Origin: Gemmiger formicilis
GTDB taxonomy: Bacteria > Bacillota > Clostridia > Oscillospirales > Ruminococcaceae
Direction of reading: 5' to 3'
Length of the DNA: 64,000 nucleotides
Assembly: GCF_900167555.1 (NCBI RefSeq)
Contig: NZ_FUYF01000006.1
Span: 62,001 to 126,000, forward strand
In this document: piece by piece, positions 49,824 through 58,153 of the stretch
Layout of the letters: each line of letters begins with the position of its first letter
Numbering within the stretch: position 1 is the stretch's first letter
Notes under the pieces: generated by a model
Told to the model about the DNA's origin: nothing
The model's input: only the letters and a program-made list of their open reading frames with translations
Databases searched by the model: none
Position numbers and translations under genes: made by a program

Positions 49824-50843
49824 TTACTTGATGACCCGTACCATATCGCGGGTGATGGCGTCCAGCGTGGGCGCACCGCACAGGCGCATCGTGTCGGCCA
49901 GCTCATTGCCGAGCTGGGCTGTGTAGGCGGCGACGCCGTCGGCACCGGCACCGTAGACGGCGGTGACGAAGGGCCGCGCGATCAGCACGGCGTCTGCGCC
50001 GAGGGCCAGCGCCTTGAAGACGTCGCTGCCGGTGCGGATGCCGCCGTCCACCAGAATTTTGGCGCGGCCATCCACGGCGGCGACGATGTCGGCCAGCACC
50101 TCCTGCGTGGCGGGGCAGTCGTCCAGCACGCGCCCGCCGTGGTTCGAGACAACAATGCCCGCGGCACCGGCCTCGATGGCCTTTTCCGCGCCTTTGACGG
50201 TCATGATGCCCTTTAAGATAAACGGCACGCCCGCGGCCAGGGCGATTTCTTTTAACTGCTCCACGGTCTTGCTGCCCGCGGGCGGGTCAAGGTGCTGTAA
50301 AAACGGCAGGCCCGCCGCGTCGATGTCCATGGCCATGGCAAAGCAGCCGGAGCTGCGCGCCAGCGCTATTTTCCGGGCCACCGTGGCGTTGTCCCACGGC
50401 TTGACGGTGGGGATGCCCGCGCCGCCGCAGGCCGTGATGGCAGCAGCCGCGCCCTCCATGACCTTGTGGTTCGTGCCGTCGCCGGTGAAGGCAGCAATGC
50501 CGGCCGCCGCGCAGGCGGGGACAAGGATATTGTTGTAGTCCAGATCGTTGTACTTGTCGCCGTAGTGCAGCGTCATGGCGCCGACAGGCCCGGCAAAGAA
50601 CGGATATTTGAAGCTACGGCCAAACAGCGTCAGGGAGGTGTCCGGCTCAAAATTTTCATGGATGGTATCCATGTTCAGCCGTACATTGCGCCAGGCGTCA
50701 AAGTTGCGGACGGCCACCGTGCCGCTGCCCTTGGCACCGGGGCCGGGGATCGTGCCGCCGCAGGCGCGGCCGTTGCAGACCGGGCAGGCGCGGCAGGGGC
50801 CCATCTGACCCTGGGCAGCCTGTAAAACTTCTTTATATGTCAT
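49824..50843 (-). CDS. FMN-dependent alpha-hydroxy-acid dehydrogenase
   Basis: A 339-residue TIM-barrel flavoenzyme of the lactate oxidase / glycolate oxidase family. The catalytic histidine is in VVSNHGGRVLDD, and LVDGGIRTGSDVFKALALGADAV binds the FMN phosphate. FAGPVGAMTLHYGD replaces the usual N-terminal APMG region. The first 40 residues carry CRACPVCNGRACGG, four cysteines not needed for FMN binding, which may hold a metal or Fe-S site. AGGAGG precedes ATG 50843. Substrate unknown; lactate is one option. Confidence 0.87.
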   Translation of the reverse strand: MTYKEVLQAAQGQMGPCRACPVCNGRACGGTIPGPGAKGSGTVAVRNFDAWRNVRLNMDTIHENFEPDTSLTLFGRSFKYPFFAGPVGAMTLHYGDKYNDLDYNNILVPACAAAGIAAFTGDGTNHKVMEGAAAAITACGGAGIPTVKPWDNATVARKIALARSSGCFAMAMDIDAAGLPFLQHLDPPAGSKTVEQLKEIALAAGVPFILKGIMTVKGAEKAIEAGAAGIVVSNHGGRVLDDCPATQEVLADIVAAVDGRAKILVDGGIRTGSDVFKALALGADAVLIARPFVTAVYGAGADGVAAYTAQLGNELADTMRLCGAPTLDAITRDMVRVIK

Positions 50844-50905
50844 CTGGATTTTGCCTCCTGTGTTGCGAGCCGATGCGAGCATCGGCCCCTACAAAAATCG
50901 GGTAA

Positions 50906-52108
50906 TCATGCTCCGCGCCCATTATAGCGCGTTTTGCCCGCTGCCGCAAGGCCGCTGACGACGACAAGTGCGCACAGTACACAGAGCCCTGCGCCCGCCT
51001 GGCCGGTCAGGTCGCCCACAAGGCCCACAAGCGGGCTGGCGGGGATCATCAGCAGACTGTAGGCCATGCTGTCCACGCTGATGAGCGTTGCGCGGCGGTC
51101 ACTGGGAATCGCGTCGTTGAGCCGCTGCATACTGTGCAGGAACCAGACGGAGAGTGCCCCCTGTACGAGTACCGGCCCGGCGGCGCAGAGCAGCGCCGGG
51201 GCCGCGCCCGCCAGAAGCGTGCCTGTGCCGACGAGCAGCGCACAGCCGAAATAGAGCGCGCGCAGCCGTTTGGGGTGCAGGCGGCGGCCCAGCGATGCGC
51301 CCGCCATGCCCGCGGCCCCGGCCAGCAGACCCGGCAGGAACAGCCATTCCATGGCTCAGCCCTGCTGGGTCAGCCGCTGCTGGACGAACATCGAGGTCAG
51401 GTAGGATGGCAGCGAGATGACCGCGTCGGCCATGATAATGCGCCGCGCCGGCGTGCTGCTGCACAGGCAGTCGAGACTGTCCAAAATGTGCACACGCAGC
51501 CGGGCGGGCAATTCTTGTAAGATGTGCTTCTCGCGGGCGGCCTGTTCGTCAGTGACGACAGGTTCGGTCAGGTTGGCCGCGGCCAAGGCGGAGACGGCGC
51601 TGACCGCGGCGTCCGCAAGGTAGTAGCCCGCCGAGGTCAGCACCCCGGCCAGCAGGCTGGCCAGTGCGCCGAGGGCGGAGGCTAGCTTCATGAAGATGGA
51701 CGCTTTGGCGTCAACTTTAATGTAGTCGCGCTCCCGTCCGGCGGTTTTCAGGCTGTCGTAGGTCAGGGCTTCCGTGGTGCCGGAGAGCAGGTTGTAGCCC
51801 AGCGCTTTCAGCCCCATGCCCGCGCAGATGAACGCGAGACTGGGCGCAAACGCCATGGCGGCGGCGGAGACAACGCCCAGCGCACCGCCGAAGATCAGCG
51901 TGCGCCGCCGCCCCAGCAAATCGGCGGCCATGCCGCTGGGAACCTCACACAGCAGGCTGACACCGTGGAAAACACCCTCGGCCAGGCCAATTTGTGCCAG
52001 CGAGAAGCCGCGGGCCGCCAGCAGCGCGACCCAGACGGCGTCGGTGAAGCGCAGGGTAGAGGTAAATGCGTGCAGATACACGCAGCGAAGCTGTTTTTGT
52101 AAATTCAT
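50906..52108 (-). pseudogene. MFS transporter interrupted by an in-frame TGA
   Basis: Two same-frame parts: residues 1-250 (51356-52108, start MNLQKQLRCVYLHAF, AG-rich helices, GMAADLLGRRRTLI as the MFS loop) and, after TGA at 51356-51358, a 149-residue part (50906-51352, MEWLFLPGLLAGAAG...). Together they give a normal MFS of about 400 residues and twelve helices. The flanking text LTQQG-stop-AMEWLF would fit a tryptophan (TGG) changed to TGA. A strong Shine-Dalgarno before ATG 51352 is not seen. It is preceded by a leader peptide and terminator on a shared divergent promoter region. Confidence 0.75.
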
Positions 52109-52160
52109 GGGGGAACACCCTTTCGTGATAGTATACGAAAACGTGCCCGATTTTTTGCAT

Positions 52161-52195
52161 AACAAAAGCGCCCCGCGGCAAAGCCACAGGGCGCA
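52161..52195 (-). terminator. Leader terminator upstream of the MFS gene (putative attenuator)
   Basis: Minus strand GCGCCCTGTGGC / GCCGCGGGGCGC stem followed by TTTTG, located after the transcription start and before the MFS start. Two near-direct repeats ACGCT(A/G)TAAGTGTGC lie just upstream (52201-52246). Confidence 0.6.
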
Positions 52196-52255
52196 AAAAC
52201 TGCACACTTACAGCGTTACCGAGGTAAAAAAGGGCACACTTATAGCGTCAGTACG

Positions 52256-52303
52256 TCAAGGGTTTCCTTTTTTCTGGAACACAACACCAAACTGCCAACG
52301 CAT
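52256..52303 (-). CDS. 15-residue leader peptide of the MFS transcript
   Basis: MRWQFGVVFQKKGNP then TGA, with AAGGAGA at 52315-52321 as Shine-Dalgarno. It lies about 30 bases after the predicted transcription start and about 60 bases before the leader terminator. The arrangement fits ribosome-dependent attenuation, as in antibiotic-inducible efflux and ribosome-protection genes. The peptide itself is not recognised. Confidence 0.5.
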   Translation of the reverse strand: MRWQFGVVFQKKGNP

Positions 52304-52339
52304 AAGGGGGTGCTCTCCTTCCTCGGTGAATTTGGGATA

Positions 52340-52368
52340 AGTATAGCACAGCGTTTGCCAAATGACAA
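52340..52368 (-). promoter_or_regulatory. Promoter of the leader/MFS transcript
   Basis: Minus strand TTGTCA, 17-base spacer, TATACT. Its -35 box lies in the spacer of the opposite promoter. Confidence 0.7.
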
Positions 52369-52383
52369 GAAAAATTGTACAAT
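52355..52383 (+). promoter_or_regulatory. Promoter of the TetM-NYN gene
   Basis: TTGCCA 52355-52360, 17-base spacer, TACAAT 52378-52383. Overlaps the divergent MFS promoter, so the two compete for RNA polymerase. Confidence 0.7.
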
Positions 52384-52418
52384 AGGGGCATGATTTTTGA
52401 AAGCTAAGGGGAACGGGT

Positions 52419-55022
52419 ATGAAACGTCTGGTCGTCGGGCTGCTGGCACATGTGGACAGCGGCAAAACTACATTGGCCGAAGGGCTGCTTTACCGCGCGG
52501 GGGTGCTGCGCAAGCTGGGGCGCGTGGACCACAGGGACGCCTTTCTTGACACCGACAGCCAGGAGCGGGCGCGGGGCATCACGATCTTTGCCAAGCAGGC
52601 CGTGCTGACGCTGCCCGCCGCGGACGGCGCCGACGAGACCGAGCTGACGCTGCTGGATACGCCCGGCCACGTGGACTTTTCCGCCGAGGCCGAGCGCGCC
52701 TTGCAGGTGTTGGATTACGCGGTGCTGGTCGTCTCCGGCACCGACGGCGTGCAGGCCCACACCGAGACATTGTGGAAGCTGCTGGCACGTTACCGCGTAC
52801 CTACGTTTGTATTTGTCAACAAGATGGACCTGCCCGGCGCGGACGCCGCCGTGCGCCTGCGGGAGCTGCGCGGGCGGTTCGGGGACGGGTGCGTGGATTT
52901 TTCCGCCGCGCCCGACCCGGAGGCGCTGGCTCTGTGCAGCGAGCCGCTGATGAACGAGGTGCTTGAGACCGGCGCAGCAGCGGCGGAAACGATACAGACC
53001 GCTATTGCGCGGCGGCAGGTGTTCCCGGTGTTTTTCGGCGCGGCGCTGCGGCTGGACGGGCTGGACGGGCTGCTGCGCGGCCTGCAGACGCTGACCCGCA
53101 CCCCGCCCCGGTGGCCGGAATTCGGCGCGCGTGTGTTCAAAATCAGTGAGGATGCGGGCACGCGGCTGACCTGGCTGAAGGTCACGGGCGGCGTGCTGCA
53201 TGTAAAAGATGTGCTGCCCGGCGGCGAGAAGGCCGACGCGCTGCGGCTGTACAACGGCGGCAAATTCCGGCTGGTCAGCGAGGCACTGCCCGGCATGGTC
53301 GTGGCCGCAGCGGGGCCGGTCAGTACGCGGCCAGGGCAGGGGCTTGGCGCAGAATCCGACGCCGAGACGCCGCTTTTGGAGCCGGTGCTCAACTACCGCG
53401 TGGACTGTGACGCCGACCCCCATACCTTATTAAAGGCGCTGCAAACGCTGGAGGGCGAGGACCCGCAGCTGCACGTCAACTGGCGGGATGACCTGGGCGA
53501 GGTACACGTCCAGCTGATGGGCGAGGTGCAGCTGGAAATTTTGCAGACGATCTTGCAGGAGCGGTTCGGGCTGACCGTGGCGTTCAGCGAGGGCGGCATT
53601 TTGTATAAAGAGACGCTGACAAGGGCGGTGGAGGGCATCGGCCACTATGAGCCGCTGCGCCACTATGCCGAGGTACATCTGCTGCTGGAGCCGGGGGCGC
53701 GGGGCAGCGGTGTGCAGCTGGCGGCGGACTGCCCGCCCGACACGCTGGCCGAAAACTGGCAACGGCTGATCTTAACGCATCTGGCCGAGCGCACCCACCC
53801 GGGCGTGCTGATCGGTGCGCCGCTGACCGATGTGAAGATCACGCTGGCGGCGGGCCGTGCCCACCAGAAGCATACCGAAGGCGGGGACTTCCGCCAGGCG
53901 ACCTACCGCGCCGTGCGGCAGGGTCTGCGGATGGCCGAGGCGAAGGACGGCGTGCAGCTGTTGGAGCCGTGGTATGATTTTACGTTGGAGCTGCCCGCCG
54001 ACGCGCTGGGCCGCGCCATGGCCGATGTGCAGAGGATGTGCGGCAGCTTTGAGGCACCGGAGACGTCAGGCGGCACGGTGCGGCTGACGGGCCGTCTGCC
54101 TGTGGCGACGGCGCGGGGCTATGCGCGGGAGGTCGCGGCCTACACCCACGGGCTGGGCCGCTGGGCCGTGCTGCCTGCCGGGTACGATGCCTGCCATAAC
54201 GCCGACGAGATCGTCTCCGCCGCGGGGTATGCCCCCGACGCGGATGTGGAAAACCCGGCGGATTCGGTGTTCTGCGCCCACGGGGCCGGGTATCTGGTCA
54301 AATGGGACGAGGTGCCCGCCCGGGCACATCTGTCCACCGGGCTGGACCGGCGGCTGAACGGCGAGACGGTGAAAGAAGAAGCCGATGCTGAGGACGACGC
54401 CAACGCGCGCCGCCGCCGTGCCGACGCCTACCGCGGCACACTGGAGCAGGATAAGGAGCTGCTGGCAATTTTTGAGCGCACCTACGGAAAAATCAAACGC
54501 CGCGGCGAGACGGGTGACGCGAAAAAGGCGGCCCGCGCGGCCCTGCACACAGCCCCCGCGGCGGCGTCCGTGCCCGCAAAGCCTGTGCCCGCCGGGCCGG
54601 ACTACCTGCTGGTGGACGGCTACAACGTCATTTTTGCGTGGGACGATTTAAGGAAACTGGCCGACGGCAATCTGGACGCCGCGCGGCGCAGACTGATGGA
54701 TATTCTGTGCAACTACGCGGGCTACCGCCGCTGTGTGCCGATCCTGGTCTTTGACGCCTACAAGGTGCGCGGCGGTGCGCGGGAGGTGGAGCAGTACCAT
54801 AACCTGTATGTTGTCTACACCCGCGAGGCCGAGACGGCGGATATGTACATTGAGCGCGCGACCCACGAGCTGGCGAAGGAGCACCGCACCCGCGTTGTCA
54901 GCAGCGACGGCGCGGAGCAGATCATCGTCATGGGGCACGGCGCGCTGCGCGTGAGCGCCCGGGCGTTTGAGGAGGAAGTCAGGGCCGTGGAGAAGGAGAT
55001 ACGGGAGTTTTTGGGAGAATAA
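52419..55022 (+). CDS. TetM-like translational GTPase fused to a C-terminal NYN (YacP/Rae1-type) nuclease domain
   Basis: An 867-residue fusion. Residues 1 to ~640 follow the ribosomal-protection/EF-G plan: AHVDSGKTT (10-18), RGITI, DTPGHVDF, NKMD, then domains II-V with the domain IV/V texts. Residues ~640-720 are a charged linker (KRRGETGDAKKAARAA). Residues ~727-867 match the NYN domain of YacP/Rae1: YLLVDGYNVIF (Asp near 732), VFDAYKV, ETADMYIE and VVSSDGAEQ supply the acidic site. Rae1 cuts mRNA in the ribosomal A site, where TetM domain IV also reaches. AAGGGGAA precedes ATG 52419. Base composition is like its neighbours, so not a recent arrival. Confidence 0.88.
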   Translation: MKRLVVGLLAHVDSGKTTLAEGLLYRAGVLRKLGRVDHRDAFLDTDSQERARGITIFAKQAVLTLPAADGADETELTLLDTPGHVDFSAEAERALQVLDYAVLVVSGTDGVQAHTETLWKLLARYRVPTFVFVNKMDLPGADAAVRLRELRGRFGDGCVDFSAAPDPEALALCSEPLMNEVLETGAAAAETIQTAIARRQVFPVFFGAALRLDGLDGLLRGLQTLTRTPPRWPEFGARVFKISEDAGTRLTWLKVTGGVLHVKDVLPGGEKADALRLYNGGKFRLVSEALPGMVVAAAGPVSTRPGQGLGAESDAETPLLEPVLNYRVDCDADPHTLLKALQTLEGEDPQLHVNWRDDLGEVHVQLMGEVQLEILQTILQERFGLTVAFSEGGILYKETLTRAVEGIGHYEPLRHYAEVHLLLEPGARGSGVQLAADCPPDTLAENWQRLILTHLAERTHPGVLIGAPLTDVKITLAAGRAHQKHTEGGDFRQATYRAVRQGLRMAEAKDGVQLLEPWYDFTLELPADALGRAMADVQRMCGSFEAPETSGGTVRLTGRLPVATARGYAREVAAYTHGLGRWAVLPAGYDACHNADEIVSAAGYAPDADVENPADSVFCAHGAGYLVKWDEVPARAHLSTGLDRRLNGETVKEEADAEDDANARRRRADAYRGTLEQDKELLAIFERTYGKIKRRGETGDAKKAARAALHTAPAAASVPAKPVPAGPDYLLVDGYNVIFAWDDLRKLADGNLDAARRRLMDILCNYAGYRRCVPILVFDAYKVRGGAREVEQYHNLYVVYTREAETADMYIERATHELAKEHRTRVVSSDGAEQIIVMGHGALRVSARAFEEEVRAVEKEIREFLGE

Positions 55023-55030
55023 AACGAAGG

Positions 55031-55116
55031 GTAGGGGCGAGGCGTGCCTCGCCTGCAGCTTACCCATGAGATGGAGCTGATGGGAAAGCTGCGGGCCGGG
55101 CATGCCCGGCCCCTAC
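55031..55116. repeat. Family B dispersed repeat
   Basis: GTAGGGGCGAGGCGTGCCTCGCC at the left, GGGCCGGGCATGCCCGGCCCCTAC at the right: two different arms in one copy. Confidence 0.8.
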
Positions 55117-55187
55117 TTTTTGTGCAGCGGAAAACTTTCAGAAACCCTGCCGTGCTATACTGGCCTCAACGAAAGGGGGAAAACGCG

Positions 55188-55847
55188 ATGCTTCCGATTT
55201 TGATCGTGGATGATGAGCCGCATATTGCCAGGCTCATTGAGATGACGCTGGAGCCGCTGGGACAGCCGCTTGTGCTGGCCTGCGACGGCGAGCGGGCCGC
55301 CGACCTGCTGGAAAAGCAGCAGTTTGATCTGGTGCTGCTGGACGTCATGCTGCCGGGCGTGGACGGCTTTGCACTGATGGACTACATTGCGCCCACCGGC
55401 ACGCCGGTCATCTTTCTGACGGCGAAAAACGCCGTGGCGGACCGTGTGCGCGGGCTGAAGCTGGGCGCGTATGACTACATCGTCAAGCCGTTTGCCCCGG
55501 CGGAGCTGCTGGCCCGGGTCGAGGGACTTCTGCGCCACACCGGGCGGCGGGCGGCGACGCTGCGGGTGTTCGATGCCGAGATAGACCCGGACAACCGCAC
55601 TGTGACCCAAAACGGGTGCGCGGTGGAGCTGACCCCGCGGGAGTTTACGCTGCTGTTGGTTCTGGTGCGGGCGCGGGGACAGGCGCTCTACCGTGATATT
55701 TTGTATGAGCGGGTCTGGGGCCCCGACGCCGAGCCAAACCCGCGGGCGCTGGATCTGCACATCCACCGGCTGCGCAAAAAGCTGGACTGGGCGGATAAGA
55801 TCGTGACCGTGCCGAAGGTGGGGTATAAATTATTGGCCGAACGGTAG
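55188..55847 (+). CDS. OmpR-family response regulator
   Basis: A 219-residue regulator with receiver domain (DDE at 8-10, phosphorylated Asp52 in LLDVMLPG, Lys near 101 in IVKPFAP) and a winged-helix DNA-binding domain (VELTPREFTLLLVL, ALDLHIHRLRKKL). AAAGGGGG precedes ATG 55188; an extended -10 TGCTATACT lies at 55153-55161. The stop TAG (55845-55847) is also the start of a family B repeat. The partner kinase follows. Confidence 0.93.
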   Translation: MLPILIVDDEPHIARLIEMTLEPLGQPLVLACDGERAADLLEKQQFDLVLLDVMLPGVDGFALMDYIAPTGTPVIFLTAKNAVADRVRGLKLGAYDYIVKPFAPAELLARVEGLLRHTGRRAATLRVFDAEIDPDNRTVTQNGCAVELTPREFTLLLVLVRARGQALYRDILYERVWGPDAEPNPRALDLHIHRLRKKLDWADKIVTVPKVGYKLLAER

Positions 55848-55940
55848 GGGCCGGGTATGCCCGGCCCGCGGGCTGCAAGACGGCAGACCGTGAATGGGTC
55901 ATGGCGGAAGGCTGCCGGGCCGGACATGTCCGGCCCCTAC
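55844..55940. repeat. Family B dispersed repeat
   Basis: GTAGGGGCCGGGTATGCCCGGCCC at the left, GGGCCGGACATGTCCGGCCCCTAC at the right. Its first bases contain the stop codon of the response regulator gene. Confidence 0.8.
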
Positions 55941-55994
55941 ATGGCGGTAAATCAAAATGGATCATACAACCGGGAAACCGCAGGAGGTGACTTT

Positions 55995-57269
55995 ATGAAG
56001 CGTACATCCATGTACACGGCTGTCCTTGCACTCTCGCTGGCAATGGCGCTGGCGGGCGGCGGGCTGGCGTGCAGGACGTTCCGGGAACGGCTGGACGCGC
56101 TGGAGGAACAGGCGGTTTTGCAGCACCAGCGCAATGTCTGTGGGCTGGAGGACGCCTTTGCCGCCGAGTACGATACCCGGAGCGGCGCGGGCTATCTGAG
56201 CAGCGGGGCCGACTCGGTCTGCGCCCGGGTAGGGCAGGCGTACACCCGCGGCCAGTGGCTGATCCTGGGCAGCAGCACTGCCGCGTTTGCGCTGATGCGG
56301 GAGGGCGACGTCGCCTACAGCGCCCTGCCGGAGAGCGTGGCCGCCGCCGATGTGCAGCAGGCCGCCGCGGCCACGGACGGCATCCTGCTGCGCGGGGAGA
56401 CGCTGCTGCTGGGCGGGGTGCTGAACACGCCCTACTCCTATCCCGTGGCCGTCGTCACGGCGGCGGATGCGTCCGAGGCGTTCGCCGCGCGGAACCGGCT
56501 TTTGTACAGCTGGCTGGCCGTGCAGGCGGTCATCACGCTGGCGGCGCTGGTCGCGGCGTACCACTATGAGCGTCTACAGGAGCTGAACGCCCGCCAGAGC
56601 CGCTTTGTGGCCGACCTGACCCACGAGCTGAAAACGCCGCTGACCAGCCTGATCGGCTACGCCGACCTGCTGCGCGGCGGCACGCTGGATGCGGAACGAC
56701 GGCGCACGGCGGCGGAGGCCCTCTACCATGAGTCCGCACGGCTGGAGAGCTTGAGCCAGCAGCTTTTGGCGCTGAACGGCTTGCAGGCGGACGGCGTGGT
56801 GCTGCGCCCCGTGCGGGTGGCCGCGGCCTTTGCCGATGCCGTGCGTAGTCTGCCGGATGTGGTGCTGGACTGCGACGCGCCCGCGGAGGCCGTTGTGCTG
56901 GCGGACCGGGTGCTGCTGGCGGACCTTGTGCGCAATCTGGCGCTGAATGCATGGCACGCCGGGCCGCAGGACGGCGCGGTCCACCTGCGCTGCACCGACG
57001 CGGGCGAATGCTGGCGGCTGACCGTGCAGGACACGGGCTGCGGTATCCCGGCGGAGGCGCTGCCCCACCTGACCGAGCCGTTCTACCGCGTGGACAAGGC
57101 CCGCGCCCGGGCCAACGGCGGCAGCGGCGTGGGGCTGGCGCTCTGCGCACAAATTGCAGAGGCATTCGGCACGCAGATGACCTTTGCAAGCCGTGTGGGC
57201 GAGGGCACGACAGTGACGATTTTATTGCAGAAGGAGGCAGAGCATGAAGAAGCAGCGCAGCAACAATAA
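55995..57269 (+). CDS. Two-component sensor histidine kinase
   Basis: A 424-residue membrane kinase. Two helices (about 10-30 and 172-193) enclose an external sensor domain of ~140 residues with no clear family. HisKA holds His210 in DLTHELKTPLTSL; the ATP domain has NLALNAWHAG (N box), DTGCGIP and GSGVGLAL. AGGAGGTGA precedes ATG 55995. It overlaps the next gene by 26 bases. Confidence 0.93.
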   Translation: MKRTSMYTAVLALSLAMALAGGGLACRTFRERLDALEEQAVLQHQRNVCGLEDAFAAEYDTRSGAGYLSSGADSVCARVGQAYTRGQWLILGSSTAAFALMREGDVAYSALPESVAAADVQQAAAATDGILLRGETLLLGGVLNTPYSYPVAVVTAADASEAFAARNRLLYSWLAVQAVITLAALVAAYHYERLQELNARQSRFVADLTHELKTPLTSLIGYADLLRGGTLDAERRRTAAEALYHESARLESLSQQLLALNGLQADGVVLRPVRVAAAFADAVRSLPDVVLDCDAPAEAVVLADRVLLADLVRNLALNAWHAGPQDGAVHLRCTDAGECWRLTVQDTGCGIPAEALPHLTEPFYRVDKARARANGGSGVGLALCAQIAEAFGTQMTFASRVGEGTTVTILLQKEAEHEEAAQQQ

Positions 57270-58101
57270 ATTTTTAAAAATTGCCGCGGTAAGCCTGGCT
57301 CTGCTGGCACTGCCGCCGCTGGCCGTGTACGGGCAGACGGTGCGCTGCCGTGCGGCCCAGCCGCGGCCCGCCCTGCCCGGCGTGATGAGCGACGAGATAC
57401 GCCTGGACCCCGTGGCCGGGGCGCTCTACCGTTACGGCGTGCAGGGCGGCATCAATCGGGCGGACAGCTATTGGTCCGACAATGTCTTTACCGTACTGCG
57501 CGGCAAGCTGAAGCAGGCCGCCACGCGGGGCCTTCTCAGCCGGGAGCAGCTTGACTACCTGCTGGACCGCGTGGCCGAGGGCGAGGCCCACACCGGGCCG
57601 GTGCAGCCGGAAAACGGCAGCGTGCAGGTCCAGTGCTACGGGTGCAGCTACACGGGCAATATCCAGACTGTGAGCTTCCGGATGTACACGGTGAACGCCT
57701 ACAAGGTGACGGAAAGCGGCGAGATGTACAGTATCGACGATGAGACGAGCATCGAGCTGATGTATCTGCCCGGCAACGGCGCGTTTTTGCAGGTCGGCGT
57801 CCTTGACAACCGACTGCCCACGGCAGAGAGTACACCGGAGGAGCAGGTGCAGGCGTTTTTGACCCAGCTGGACACAACGCTGGACGGCAGCTGGGAGCAG
57901 ACTACCACGGAGGACGGGCTGGAATATAAGCATACCTCCGGTGTGCTGCGGGTCGTGCGCTATGCCCCGGACGAGGTCGATTTCGCTCTGTGTGTCACGC
58001 TGGACCCGGACGTCTACGGCGGCCTGGACACGCTGAGCAATGTGGTCATCGGCCCCGATGGGACGATCTACACGCCGGGCGGGGAATATGATACTTTTTG
58101 A
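57244..58101 (+). CDS. Secreted or membrane-anchored protein linked to the two-component system
   Basis: A 285-residue protein. The N-terminus (FLKIAAVSLALLALPPLAVYG) is a signal peptide or anchor; the rest is acidic and soluble, with two cysteines in VQCYGCSYTG. No family recognised. Overlap with the kinase gene suggests coupled translation and a role as an accessory sensor or target. Confidence 0.75.
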   Translation: MKKQRSNNKFLKIAAVSLALLALPPLAVYGQTVRCRAAQPRPALPGVMSDEIRLDPVAGALYRYGVQGGINRADSYWSDNVFTVLRGKLKQAATRGLLSREQLDYLLDRVAEGEAHTGPVQPENGSVQVQCYGCSYTGNIQTVSFRMYTVNAYKVTESGEMYSIDDETSIELMYLPGNGAFLQVGVLDNRLPTAESTPEEQVQAFLTQLDTTLDGSWEQTTTEDGLEYKHTSGVLRVVRYAPDEVDFALCVTLDPDVYGGLDTLSNVVIGPDGTIYTPGGEYDTF

Positions 58102-58110
58102 AAAGGAAGA

Positions 58111-58146
58111 AAAGCGCCCTGCACGGTAAAAAAGTGCAGGGCGCTT
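58111..58146. terminator. Bidirectional terminator between convergent genes
   Basis: AAAGCGCCCTGCAC / GTGCAGGGCGCTTT stem with a GGTAAAAAA loop. Confidence 0.85.
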
Positions 58147-58153
58147 TGCGGTT

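Noticed and set aside
51356-51358. Selenocysteine codon in the MFS gene
   Set aside because: No SECIS-like hairpin directly after the TGA, and membrane transporters are not selenoproteins; TGG to TGA mutation is simpler.
52419-55022. Acquired tetracycline-resistance gene
   Set aside because: TetM-like, but with a NYN fusion, host-like base composition and no mobile element nearby, so acquired resistance is not supported.
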